NCBI GenBank assembly: GCA_007922305.1
Contig: ML677351.1
Coordinates: 10,445,558-10,509,557, forward strand
Direction: 5' to 3'
Length of the DNA: 64,000 bases
DNA from: Dermatemys mawii
Lineage: Eukaryota > Chordata > Testudines > Dermatemydidae
Part shown: positions 36,800 through 48,058 of the stretch, piece after piece
Numbering within the stretch: position 1 is the first letter of the stretch
Layout of the letters: each line of letters begins with the position of its first letter
Made by a program: the position numbers and the translations under genes
The notes under the pieces: model-generated
Told to the model about the DNA's origin: nothing
Databases searched by the model: none
The model's input: only the letters and a program-made list of their open reading frames with translations

Positions 36800-37560
36800 G
36801 CCATGTTTGAAGTTTATTTATCAGATTGATAATCTGGTAGATAAAGTAATTAGTGTATTTAATGAATTAATAGAAGATACTAAATTGGGACATCAACAAG
36901 GAGAAGTGTTACAGGGAAATATGGGACAGAAATAGTAATTTAACCCAGGAAATGTGCATGCTAATACATTTAAGGGATATTAATCCAAAATACAGATATT
37001 TTGGAAGATGAAATTTGGAAAGCATAAGGCCAAGATATAGTTTTGTTGAAGAACAAACTATATATAAGCTTGCAATGAGAAGTGGTACTAAAAATCAATA
37101 ACTAAATTTAAAAAGTTTCAGTTACATAGCAGATGATCATATAATGGATCTCTCTACAAAATTCTGGTGAGACCACATCTGGAATACTTTATTTCTGGGC
37201 ACCTCAATCCTCAATTGGAGGGAATTCAGAAAATGGGTGAAGTACCAGAGGCATTAATTTGTACAAAATATGTATGAAACGAGACTAGAAAGGGAATAGA
37301 ATAATCTGCAAGTGTCTGAAGGATATAAATCTCATGACAAACAAGAATGGTTAAGGGCAGTCCAAGATGATTTTACTCTAAGAACAGTAAAGCAAGGTGA
37401 AAAATAAACTGAATATCAGAAAATAATTTATTGACTGCAGGATGTAATACACTGTTTGACATTCCCAGTAAGAGGACATCTTAAACTAGACTGCACAAGA
37501 AAAGTAATGGGAGTTTATATGAAGCCAGTGGAGTTACTCATGGAGAGGTGCAGAGGAGCT
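36800..37560 (+). mobile_element. CR1 reverse-transcriptase fragment (right part)
   Basis: TTGATAATCTGGTAGATAAA and GAAGATACTAAATTGGGA correspond to the decayed xADDTKLG region. CTCTACAAAATTCTGGTGAG followed by ACCACATCTGGAATACTTTA corresponds to the VRPHLEYC-type block. AAATAATTTATTGACTGCAGG corresponds to the region near the 3' end. Heavily decayed and frameshifted. Probably continuous with 34577-34705 before insertion of the gag-like relic. Confidence 0.6.
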
Positions 37561-37730
37561 AGAAGTCTGATAAACAGTTGAGAAATATCATTTTTTGTAT
37601 CTGCATTTTGAAAGGAAAGAAATGTGAGTGTCTGTCAAGCTATGGATGACATAAGGAATTAAATGAAACAACTGTGCTACATCTTAAATTCCCTAGGCAG
37701 CACAGAGATGGACAATTAATAAAAAAAAAC

Positions 37731-38005
37731 TATTTCAAAAATTGCAGAAGTGACAAAGAGTCCTGTGGCACCTTAAAGACTAACTAAAGTGTTAGAGCAT
37801 AAGCTTTCGTGGGCTAATACCAACTTCGTCGGATGCATGCAGTGGAAGTATNNNNNNNNNNNNNNNNNNNNNNNNNNNNNNNNNNNNNNNNNNNNNNNNN
37901 NNNNNNNNNNNNNNNNNNNNNNNNNNNNNNNNNNNNNNNNNNNNNNNNNNNCACTTCTGCAATTCCAGACTAACACGGCTACCCCCCTGATTATTTCAAA
38001 AATTG
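37731..38005. mobile_element. Fold-back retroposed repeat with 14-bp target duplication, holding the assembly gap
   Basis: TATTTCAAAAATTG occurs at 37731-37744 and again, exactly, at 37992-38005, marking a target duplication around the insert 37745-37991. The left part reads CAGAAGTGACAAAGAGTCC, GGCACCTTAAAGACTAAC, AGCATAAGCTTTCGTGGGC, CTTCGTCGGATGCATGC. The right part after the gap reads CACTTCTGCAATTCCAG then ACTAACACGGCTACC, which is the opposite strand of the same family. So the insert is a head-to-head copy whose centre is missing. The 14-bp duplication points to target-primed insertion. Penelope-like origin is suspected, not shown. Confidence 0.75.
37852..37951. other. Assembly gap, exactly 100 N
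   Basis: One hundred consecutive N. A round 100 is the usual placeholder for a gap of unknown size, so distances across it are unreliable. It falls in the middle of a fold-back repeat, a structure that commonly breaks assemblies. Confidence 0.95.
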
Positions 38006-38406
38006 TATTTTCAGTGACATAAGCTATGTAAAATGAATAAGGATGGTCATAAACCTACCCGTCAAAGCTGTTTTTCCAATGGAAAATTGAGCTTTTGACT
38101 AAGTTTTCTTTCTATGGATTTCCAATGGATTTCCAGTTTAGATGCAAAGTAAAATACTTTGTTTAGGAAATGTTACTACAGTGCCCCAGGGAAATTGGAG
38201 TTTAGTTGCCTTATATCCCCAGTCTCCTTTTCCCAGTCAACCATCTCCTATGATCCACCATGTTCAGGGACTCCCATGACCAATTCCTGCATCATGGCAG
38301 ATAAAGTTTGACCAGATAGCTCAGTGCACAGAGGAGAACTCCTAAGAGGCAGCAGGGCTAGAATTTATAAATCAGACTTTTTCAGTTTTAAAATTTCTGC
38401 CAAATG
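38006..38406. other. No gene seen
   Basis: AT-rich sequence with CCAATGGA words near 38070-38135 (TTCCAATGGAAAATTGAG, TTTCCAATGGATTTCCAG) suggestive of an old palindromic repeat. No boundary found. Confidence 0.4.
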
Positions 38407-38623
38407 GAGTTGGTCAAAAAATGACTATTGTTCATAAAAGTCTTAATGAAACATGTGCTCTTTTTTTCTAACTAAAAACATCTCTTTTTTTCAGAACATT
38501 TAAAACGAGGGTTGCAACTGATTAAAAAAAGTGATTTTTTTAAAAAAAAAATCCAACATTTTCTTCAAACGTCTATGATTTCCCCTCCCAAAATATTTAA
38601 ATTTTAAAAATTTTGACCAGCTC
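38407..38623. mobile_element. Small AT-rich MITE, GAGYTGGTCAAAA termini
   Basis: GAGTTGGTCAAAA at 38407-38419 pairs with the reverse complement of TTTTGACCAGCTC at 38611-38623 with one mismatch. The 217-bp body is A/T-rich with poly(A) and poly(T) runs and no coding. No target duplication is visible. Confidence 0.6.
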
Positions 38624-40934
38624 TATTAGCATCATATTTGACTTTGTGTCTATTCAGATTGATAATGTGTCCCAGATTTAAAAAAAAATTACAAGAGGTT
38701 TGTGTTGCCGAGGGTTATGCTATTCCTGTCCTGTGGGTAAATGTAGAATTTCAGTCTTCAGGACTTTGCATCCATTGTTTCATAAGCAGTAAATTCAAAT
38801 GGCATCTTGAAACGATATATGGTTTCCACACACAGTCGGTCAAAATTAAAATAAAGACATATAGATTTTGACTGGGTACTGAGGGGATCCACCACACACA
38901 GAAATCCTTATACTCACATAGTGCAGTATAGTCAATCTACATCCTATCCACAGATGATTCCTACCAGCTGTTTCCTAATGATGTATCTCTATGAGGTACA
39001 GCATTTGTGGGAGAAAAATGTGTGTGCAGATGCATATCATCCCTTTGTCCCCCAACCTCACTGGGAATTTACAGGGAAGTTAAAACAGTTTGGGGAGATA
39101 TTAACATTCCAGCAGAGGTCCTTGCCTGACAGCTGAATGCTGAGGAGTAATTGGCAATGAGACTTCACTGAAGCTATGCTGCTAAGAGCTTAAGGGGATG
39201 AGTGAGCCAGCGGAGCATGGATAAGGAGCTGTCTCGCTTCTTTAAAAGATATTCTTGAAAAGGTTGCCTTCTGATTACCACTTTTATTTAAATGCCTAAG
39301 TTTGAATCCAGGGGCCTAACCTTAAACATTCCCGTTTGAACATTTTGATCTATCCATACACATTTATGAGTGATTAATCCCCGGGATCATAGTCCAAATC
39401 AAGAATGTTAGCTGCTAGCACTTCTATTGGCATCAGCCTACCTTTAAAAAAAAATCTCAAAAGAAGAAAAATATAAAATATAAAAAAATAATAAAAATCT
39501 GGACAAAATATCAAGTTTTCTCCTTTCTCCAATTCCTTGCTATTTTCTACATTGTCATTAAGGCCCATCTGTCCTCATATGTACATTCACCTTCTTTTGA
39601 CTTCAGTGGAAATTTCATATGTTTTATCAGACAATTAGAGAAAACGTAGAGAAAAAATGTTTTTTCAATGGTAAAGAAGTGGCATTCTGTACCACTACCT
39701 CTCTCAATGGAGCTGTAATGTCAATGTAACTACAGTTATATTTTAAAAAAGCGATCAAAAGCTAGTTCTTCACAATTTATGACCTTCCTAGTATGACAAG
39801 AGCTTCCAAATGATTGCCTTCTAGACAATTCATACATACAACTGCTGACACATTGTCCTTGTGGAGAAGGAACCAGCAGTTGGTCTTTTTAGCTAACAAA
39901 ACCTTTTAAGCTCCTACCAGCAATCCCATGCAGAAATAATGATTAAGAAAAAAGCCACCTCCAGGCATGAAAAAATCCTCACAATAAACCAGATGGGATA
40001 AAATTAGACTCTTATCAAGTCTGGAAAGCTAAACACTAATGCTGTAATTGAAGCCCAGAAGACTGCTGTACAGAGGACTGATAAAATGTGCTTTGAATTA
40101 GAGATGGACAGAGTAAAATAATTGCTACTCTTTGGTAATAGAAGACAACAAAAAATTAGTCACTTCTCTTGAGGTAGCCAACTAGCTAGAATCTTGACTG
40201 AGGCAATAAGCATTCCAGCTCCTACAACTGGGTATTCACTAGCCAAATTAAATGTGTGTCAAAATACCGTTAATCGGATACTTCCATGGGGGTCCAACTT
40301 TCTGCCTTGTCACAGACCCAGGAACAAATCTAGCCTTCAGACTTCTGTATTTGCAATCGGTACAGAGCTGGCAGTGAACATTCTTGCTCTGAGGGTTTAG
40401 ACACCGTGATGAAATAGTCTAATCTACTTTATTTAGCATAGATATACATTACACAGGCACACTAGTTAAGGTTGCTTTGACAACTGCAATTAAAACAGAG
40501 ATCAAGAATCTGGTGAAGAATTGCATATCCTCCACAAATACCTGCATGCCACCATAGTAAGCATTGTGCACAAAATTCATTTGATACACAATCTGATGCC
40601 ATGTGCCTACATAAAGACACTCACCAGTGTTATATTTTGCAAGATTAAATTTCTCACTGAGCACTCCAGTTATTCTCTGTGAGGCAAATTATATTCGGAA
40701 TTCATCATTTGGGTAGCATTCCAACACCAGATCATTTACAGATTTTGGTAATATTCAGAAGTTTAGCTCCATGGAGGTTTATGAAAACTGTCTGAGCCCA
40801 AATGAATGTGGCTATCTCACAAAATTCAGTTGGTAAATAAAGGAAATGCAGATTTTCACCTGGTATTTCACTAGAATGAGGCAAAACAATTTTTTTCCAC
40901 ACTTCAGTTAAAAAAAAAACCCACACAAATCTTA
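38624..40934. other. No gene seen
   Basis: AT-rich sequence with an A/T-only stretch at about 39445-39500. No exon or repeat family recognised. Confidence 0.5.
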
Positions 40935-41019
40935 AGCTATGTCTACACTACAAAGTTAAGTTGAAAAGTTACATCAACTATTAAAAGCAAATAAAATTAC
41001 TTGTGCATGTTCACACATG

Positions 41020-41627
41020 TTCACATGGCAGATTGGGTTGCATTAGTAGGAACATTGCCAGGAGATTGAGGGAAGTGATTATTCCCCACTATTGGACACT
41101 GGTGAGGTCACATTTGGAGTATTGTGTCCAGTTTTTGGCCCCCCACTACAGAAAGGATGTGGACAAATTGGGGAGTCCAGCAAAGGGCAACAAAAATGAT
41201 TAGGGGGCTGGGGCACATGACTTATGAAGCGAGGCTGAGGCAACTGGGCTTATTTAGTCTGCAGAAGAGAAGAGTGAGGCGGGATTTGATAGCCTTCAAC
41301 TACCTGAAGTGGGGTTCAAAAGAGAATGGAGTTTGGCTGTTCTCAATGGTGGCAGATAACAGAACAAGGAACAGTGGTCTTAAGTTGCAGTGGGGGAGGT
41401 TTAAAAACTAGATTAGGAAAAACTATATAAGTAGAAGGGTGGTGAAACACTGGAATGGGTTACTTAGGGAGATGGTGGAATCTCCATCTGTAGAAGTTTT
41501 TGAGGCCTGGCTTGACAAAACCCTGACTGGGATGTATTAGTTGGCGTTGGTCCTACTTTGGGCAGGGGATTGGACTAGATGACCTCCTGAGGTCTCTTCC
41601 CACCCTAATCTTCTGTGATTCTATGAT
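41020..41627 (+). mobile_element. CR1 LINE 3' end nested in the Harbinger element
   Basis: Encodes the C-terminal CR1 block (VIIPHYWTLVRSHLEYCVQF) and continues through GGGGATTGGACTAGATGACC, TCCTGAGGTCTCTTCCCACC to GATTCTATGATTC, the octamer-like tail that ends CR1 copies. The host sequence is split at TTCACACATG (left) and TTCACACAATG (right), a possible target duplication with an indel. Only the last 0.6 kb is present, a normal 5' truncation. It is less decayed than the CR1 fragments at 34577 and 36800. Confidence 0.9.
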
Positions 41628-41877
41628 TCACACAATGCTCTTTGTGTCAGAAGAGTGCATTTACAGTTGGTGCTCTAGCATTAAGAGTGAGCAGTGCACA
41701 GTGGGTAGCTATGCTACTGTGTACATTCACCACCTCCTGCAGCTAGAAGCTGTGGGAAGGCAGAGTGGATCGCAGTACATCATAGGTGCAGGCTCAACAT
41801 CCCAGGATGCAGTTTTTCCTGTCCCATGATTCCATAGGCCCTGTATACTGTGCACCCACCTTCTCTGCCTGAAAGCA

Positions 41878-42975
41878 TGGATCCTGCACTGCTCTCTAGT
41901 CTTGTGGTCAGTGTTATGAACACAATGAGGCTGATCATGCAGTATTTCATGAGCTTCGAATCTCAACAGGAACTTGTGGTGCCTGCCCTTGCTGTGTGCA
42001 ATGGAAAGAAACACTAGGTTACTTTTGGAATTTTTGGAGCAGCTGCACACAGTGAACCATTGCTTTTGGACTCATGAAACCAGCTCTGAGATTGCATCAT
42101 TATGTAGGCCTGAGATGACGAGCAGTGACTGCAGAACTTTCAGATGCTCAAAGCCACCTTCCAGGAATTGTGTGTGGAGCTCACCCCTACCCTGTAGTGC
42201 AAGGACACCAGAATGAGAGCTACTCTTTTGGTGGAGAAGTGTGCGGCAATCGCTCTGTGGAAGCTGGCAACTCTGGACTGCCACCATCAATGTTAATCAG
42301 TTTGGAGTCAGGAAGTCCATTGAGGGGACTGAGTTTATCCAAGAGTGCAGGGTGATTAATTGCATCCTGGTATGCAGGACTGTGATTCTTGGAAATGTAT
42401 GTGAAAGAGTGGATGACTTTGTAACAGTAGGTTTCCCTCACAGATGGCATATATCCCAGGTTTGGCACAGAACATTTTATGACAGAGCACAATCAATAGG
42501 GGCACTTCTCCATAGCACTGCAGACACTTATGGATCACTGGGGTTGTTTCAGTGACATTAGTGCACATATCTTCAGGAACAATGGCCTGTACACAAAGCT
42601 GTTATCAGGGACTTTCTTTCCAGACCAGAAGATTCCAGTATGGGGATGTTGAAATGCCCATAGAGATCCTGGGAGACCCAGTGTATCCCTTACTCCCATA
42701 GCTCATAAAATCTTACCTGGGAAACCTGGACAGCAGCGAGGACCACTTCAACAGTAGGGGGAGCAGGTGTGGAATAACCATTGGCCTACTGAATATGCAT
42801 TTGGCAGATGAAGAACTTCCTGGCACTGCCTTTATGGCAGGTTAGATTTCAATGTGGAAAATAGTCTCCCAGTCATAGCCGCCTACTGTGCGCTCCATAA
42901 TATTTGTTTGTTCTTGATCTATGGTGTCAGAAGATTGTTGTGTGAGATGCTTCATGTGCTCCTTGCTCATTTATT
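41878..42975 (+). pseudogene. PIF/Harbinger transposase (HARBI1-like), broken
   Basis: This is a relic of a DDE-type nuclease that cut and pasted the element. Recognisable blocks in order: a start ATGGATCCTGCACTG at 41878; a helix-rich N-terminal block with LVEKCAAIALWKLATLD around 42225-42275, reached by a frame change; NQFGVRKS near 42295; CRTVILGNV near 42385; GDPVYPLLP near 42671; a FNSR block near 42745; and NVENSLPVIAAYCALHNI at 42850-42903, an almost intact C-terminal motif. Several frameshifts and stops separate the blocks (the W of the PLLPW motif is now a stop). The DDE residues cannot be placed with confidence. Length and block order match the family. The gene runs toward the minus-strand Myb-like gene, so the two are convergent. 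Confidence 0.85.
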
Positions 42976-43837
42976 TATCTGGCTGATGTGCTCTGCTGTT
43001 GTGTAGTAAGTTTCCCTCAAGGGCACATCTGAAAAAATACAAAAAAACAAACAGAGACATGATTGTTAGTGCACTTGCAGCATTCAATGATAATAGTAAA
43101 ATCCACCTCTTTCACCATCCCTTGGCAAGCACACAGCTCAGGAACACCCTAAATATGGAAAGTTCAGCTTGGGGGAGGGGACATTCAAGATGGGGTAAAG
43201 GGTCTTAGTGGTTTAAGGGAAATCACTGCAAGTGACTAATGACAGTATTTTTAAAATGATCCCCACTTGTCAAAAGTGGTGGCAGATGATGCTGATATCT
43301 CACTCCTGTGGGTAAGCAAGTAAGGATGCAAGAGTGCATCTCCTGCATGTGGGTGGCTTTAGAGTGGGTCCTTATCTGGCTCACTGATATGCCACTTTGG
43401 TGTGATTGTCAATTGGCATGGGAAAATTTCCTACAGTGGGAGAAGGAACAAAGCCGATCTGCCAAGGCACCTTTGGCAGAGGAGGGGTGAGTACCTCCAG
43501 AAAAGTTTCTTAGAGATCTCATTGGTGGATTACTGTGGAATCTCAGTGTGCATTAAGACATACTTTTTGTAGGGCCCCCACTGCATAGCTGCCCAGGAGA
43601 CTATGAAGCAGATGCAGACAGAACTAGTGGTGTACATTTCTATCCCTTAACCCACTTTTACCATATAACAAAGAAAAGCACAGCTCTACCTCATGTAACC
43701 AAGCAGTATCAATTCAAAATGAGCTCCTCTCTCCTGTATCACAAGTTCCTGAGCCACAGTGCTAGGACTGGCTTGAACCCTCCAGGAATGATAAGATGTC
43801 TTGACTTACCATGGCACCAGATGACCCTTGCTCCAGC

Positions 43838-44221
43838 CTCATCTTATCCTCATCCACCACTTCATCATCGGGGTTGAGTCGTCTGGCCTCTCTCTCCAGC
43901 CCTCCCATCCCAAAGTATCCATAGGGTCCTTGACAGTGGAGGTAGGGTCACCACCAAGGATGGCATTCAGTTCCATATAGAAGTCTTTGGCACAGAGATG
44001 GTTTGACTCCCTTGCCTTCTGGTATACTTGTCTCAGTTCCTTGATCTTCTTACAGCCCTGATGCATGTCCCATTTGTAGCCCTTATCCAACATGCCATGA
44101 GAAATCTGACTGTAGGTATCAAAGTTCCTATGGCTGGGGAGGAGCTGGGACTGTTCAGCCTCCTCTCCCCCAGAGCCAGCAGATCCAAGAGCTCTGGTGC
44201 ACTCCACATGGGAGATCGTTT
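43838..44221 (-). pseudogene. Harbinger Myb/SANT-like DNA-binding protein, broken
   Basis: On the minus strand the frame begins near KRSPMWSAPELLDLLAL (about 44221-44171), then needs one frame shift near 44160 to continue as EQSQLLPSHRNFDTYSQIS, GMLDKGY, KIKELRQVYQKARESN and ELNAILGGDP (to about 43940). The spaced tryptophan/leucine helices and the IKELRQxYxKxRE helix are those of the Myb/SANT-like (trihelix-type) domain of the second Harbinger protein. About 120 residues are readable. It would have bound the transposon ends and escorted the transposase. One to two frameshifts and decayed acidic C-terminus make it non-functional as read. Confidence 0.85.
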
Positions 44222-44600
44222 AGATGTGGAGCTGCTCTGGTCAGCTGAGAAGATGTGATGTGAGGTCTCCGTGCCAAGCAAACAGGAAGTGGAATTTCAA
44301 ATATTCCCAATATTAAAGGGGGAGATACCCTGGTACAGGGCAGTAGAGTTTGAACTGTTTGAACTACTGATCAGGATGGGCACTGGGGGATACCTCCTGG
44401 AGGCCACTTATGGTGATATAACCAAGCTCAGTGTCTATACTGACACTGATCTAACTTTGCTACAAAAAATTCTATGCCTCTCATTCAATTGGTTTTATTT
44501 TGTAGGCATAGCGGGAGAGTTAAATCGGCCAGCGGAGCATTGTTGCGTGAACACCATCACTGTTTTGTTGGTAAAACTATGTAGTTTAGACAATGCCTCA

Positions 44601-47600
44601 GATTTGCTAGAAGATTTGTGAACCTAAGTAAACTTTCAGTGAACTTGTTCTGAATTCCACATTTGTAATAAAATCTTAAAGCAGATAAGTTTCAGGTAAG
44701 ATATTTTGCACAGCTCCAGTCAATCTTTGAAGCCCAGAGTTTGAAGCTTTTTCATCACTTGATGGTCTCACCTCAAATGAAAAGGATCCCTAGCATGGAA
44801 CTACTAAGTCAACAATCATTCATTTTTAAGACACTATTTTTTCCCATTCCATACTATGATTCAAACTTAAAAAATAAAGTTGAAGTACAATGTGTTTTGA
44901 GTAACATCATTCTGATGATATCAATATTTTCTTTAAATAGGTCAGTTTTCCACAGCTTTTAAGACTATCTGGAAAAAAATCTTTCAAGGATCAATACAAC
45001 ATGGAATATGAAAACAGATATATATTCAATAATTTTATCATTTCAAGGTGTTTTGAGCATACTCATTATCCATCTACATTCCACTGATTGCTCAGCTTTG
45101 CCATCTGTCTATTGAATTTCTGAGTTAGATACTTATAAATAAGTGGAAGAGGCAATGTACTGTTGTGTTAGAGATACTACTCTTACGAGTAGTGGGATAT
45201 GCTACTTGTGGGATGGAGGTAACCTACAAATCTCATGTCTGAAGAAATAGAACAGCTCTTGGAAAAGATCAATTTTCAATTGACAGGAACTTTCACTATT
45301 GCAAACCCATCTGCTGAGTTGAAAGCTGAGGATGTTTACTAGAAAGAATGTAATGAGTGGCAGAGCTGAAGAAAGTAGCCATTAGGCAGACATAGTTACT
45401 TACCAAAAATATCTACCTAATCAAAGGCAGAAAATTGACAGCATGCTTATGCAGCCTTTTTGTGTGTCTGTGGTTACTGACAAGTCACCAGGTGCTCGAG
45501 ATCAATAGATGTTTTGCATATTTTAATTATTCTGGGTATAGATTTTAGTTACTCTTAGAGTTCAAGGAAAACTGTCTGCCAAAATTACCTGAAGCTGAGA
45601 GTTTCACTGTCTCCTCAGCTAAACAAGGTGACAATATGCTGATGTACGGTTTGATTCTATTTTGCTTTTATTTCTGGCAGCTCATCTTGAATGCTAAAAC
45701 CATATACCAATGAGGCTCCGGCACTACACAATTCTGTTAAATTATCTTGCAAGGGCAACAAAATCTGTTTATAAGAGTACTGTAGTTTATAATTCTGTAT
45801 TTGTTTCCAAGTGATAATACTTCAGGCTTGTGGCCATTGAAAGTGATTGAAGAAAAATTAGGGAAAATATTGAATGTGAACTAGAGTAAACAAGAAAAAA
45901 AATAGGCAAAGCAAATGTATTTACATACTTCGAAGGAGCAGATTACACAACTGCATAGATTGCAGTTTTAAGATAGGGTACTGAATTCAGGTAAAACAAA
46001 ATACTTATAATTTATGGGAGAACAATCTTGTAGCCATGAATTATGGCCATCTTTGACTATGCTTAGTAGTAGCCTACGCTACGTGTAGTCCTGTTGTCTT
46101 CAAGGGGACTAATCACAAAGTAAGAGTATTGAAATCTAGCCCTGTGAGATTTAACAAATGAAAGTAATTGTTTTGATATGCAGAGAATTATTTTAGTCAG
46201 ACAGTAAACTGCAATCTGGAAGAGAGTAGAAGGTTACAAGGACAAGAGGCAAAAGTCACTATTAAATGGTCAAAGCGGAGTAATGACGTTGCCTTAACAT
46301 CAGCTGAGGCCATCCAGGGTACAGTGGGGGAAAGGCTGTCTGGCAGCAGTGCATAAGACACTGTGGAGCACAGAAGTAGACCTTGGATTCATGTATTACA
46401 TGAAATATAAGAAAACTGAATTATGGCACTATAATTCCGTCTCTAGGTTCTGGTGACTACATAAACCATATGAGCTGTGCTTTTGAGAGTTATGCAGTCA
46501 CTTGCGCCATAGGATGGATTTATAGCCCCAGAGCTTCTAGCTAGCCATTTATTTTAAAGTAACAGGCAGAGTTTAGGTATACGTTACTGGCAATTAGTTC
46601 ATTCATATTTCAAGGGGGCACATATTGGTAATTCATAATTATATGCTGGCTTACTAACATTAGTAAATGCTTTATAGTGTACATCAGTGGTAAACTATGC
46701 ATCAACCATTATTTTTTAATCTTACATTATCAAAGGAAGATGGCTTATACAGAATATAATAAGATAATATAATATACATAGATGAAATACACCAAACAAT
46801 CAGTGACCTTTCCAATCGCAGGGAACAGAACCTTCTTCCACCAAAAACTGTAATGCACTGCAGTAAGCCCAAATACAACAACTCGATTTGTGACAAGGCT
46901 GTAAGCCATTTACACAACATGAGGTGTAATCCCTTGTATTCTAAAAAGGCTTTTTATAATGTATACTACAAATAAATTGCTGGAATTTAGTATTTACCAT
47001 GGGGGAAAAAATATGCTAAAGAACATAGCTCAGAATAAAAATGGTAAGAAAAAAACTGCATAAAGGGGCTGAGTCATAGCAATCCAAGCTTGAAACGTTT
47101 TATAGCAATATGTATATCTGTGCTCTTCTCTGACTAAATCGTCTTAAATGATTGATGGGGCTGGACATTCTCTCAACAACTGAATGCTGGAAGTGTGTAA
47201 TAAATCAATTCAGAGTATGCACAGAACTCCTGTGACTGATATCTGCATATCTGGCTTTTTTCTGTTCCCCTCCATTGCTCTGGACATTTATCATTTTTAG
47301 TCTTATTTCTGCATTATTGAACAATTCTATATTAGTTGTGTCTAATTTCTGTTGAGGCCAGCAGTCTCCTTTCAAAATATGTAGCATTAGAACCTGTCTA
47401 CCCTAAGCACTCTGAAATGCAAGTTATCCCCGTTTCCTAAAGATTTTTGTAATTGATCGATGTTGTGCCCTGTTGCCTGTCTAGGACTTATCTAGGTCCA
47501 TTTCAGCCACTTGGGCCCCAAACCAGGTTTACATAGGTACACTCCACAAGTCTGTGCACAATCCCAGTTAAGTCAGTGGGAAGTTCTAGAAAGATTTGGA

Positions 47601-47822
47601 GTTGCCAGGCTAGATAAATGAATTTTTAACGGAGCTAGGGACCTGGGTAGCTATCTCCATCTTTAGGTATCGGAATACTTTTGCAATTCTCTCCCCAAGT
47701 TATTGCTAAAAAGAAGTGTCTTGCTTGATACACACAAGATAATTGGTATAAGATGTTATATAGAGCTTGAGATGGTATGATTACTACCGTATCTCTTGTA
47801 GTTAATGGTGAATAAAAAGATT
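44601..47822. other. No gene seen; 3.2 kb of unique-looking DNA
   Basis: AT-rich sequence without recognised exons or repeat boundaries. Open frames are below 75 codons. Confidence 0.5.
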
Positions 47823-48058
47823 TAGCATTCCTAGAGTATTCCCCCCTGAGGATTTCAAAAGCATCACAAATCTAATTAATTGAGCCATACAACGTGCTCC
47901 AGTAAGATAGATTTAATCCTCAGTTTACAGAGAGGAACAGAGAAGTTGAGTGACTTAACCAAGATCACACAAGAGGTCTGTAGTAGAGCTAGCAACAGAA
48001 CAATTAGAACCTAGACATACCAATGCTTAGTCCTGTAGCTCTTTACCATGTGAATCTG
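47823..48058 (-). repeat. CORE-SINE (MIR-type) copy, antisense
   Basis: On the minus strand, CTTGTGTGATCTTGGTTAAG, TCACTCAACTTCTCTG, TGTAAACTGAGGATTAAATC and GATTTGTGATGCTTTTGAAA follow the order of the CORE-SINE body and its LINE-related 3' part. The tRNA-derived head (about 48000-48058) is partly readable. Such SINEs are old, pol III-derived and mobilised by LINE enzymes. Decay suits an ancient insertion. Confidence 0.8.

Larger units (their letters stand above)
40935..44597 (+). mobile_element. Two-gene PIF/Harbinger DNA transposon, degraded
   Basis: Left terminus AGCTATGTCTACACTACAAA; the right terminus ends GTAGTTTAGACAATGCC, its decayed reverse complement. Flanks TTA (40932-40934) and TCA (44598-44600) fit the 3-bp target sites of PIF/Harbinger elements. 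The element carries a transposase relic on + (41878-42975) and a Myb/SANT-like protein relic on - (43838-44221), the two-gene layout known for this superfamily, in which the Myb-like partner helps transposase reach the nucleus and bind ends. A CR1 copy has inserted at about 41020-41627. Both genes are broken, so it is dead, but it could be an ancestor or relative of the source for the window's GTCTACA-type MITEs. Confidence 0.85.

Noticed and set aside
37773..38022. Open frames running through the N gap
   Set aside because: They are open only because unknown bases cannot give stops; the flanks are repeat sequence.
42025..42568. Several short overlapping frames on both strands as separate genes
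   Set aside because: The plus-strand pieces are fragments of one broken Harbinger transposase, and the minus-strand ones are its shadows.
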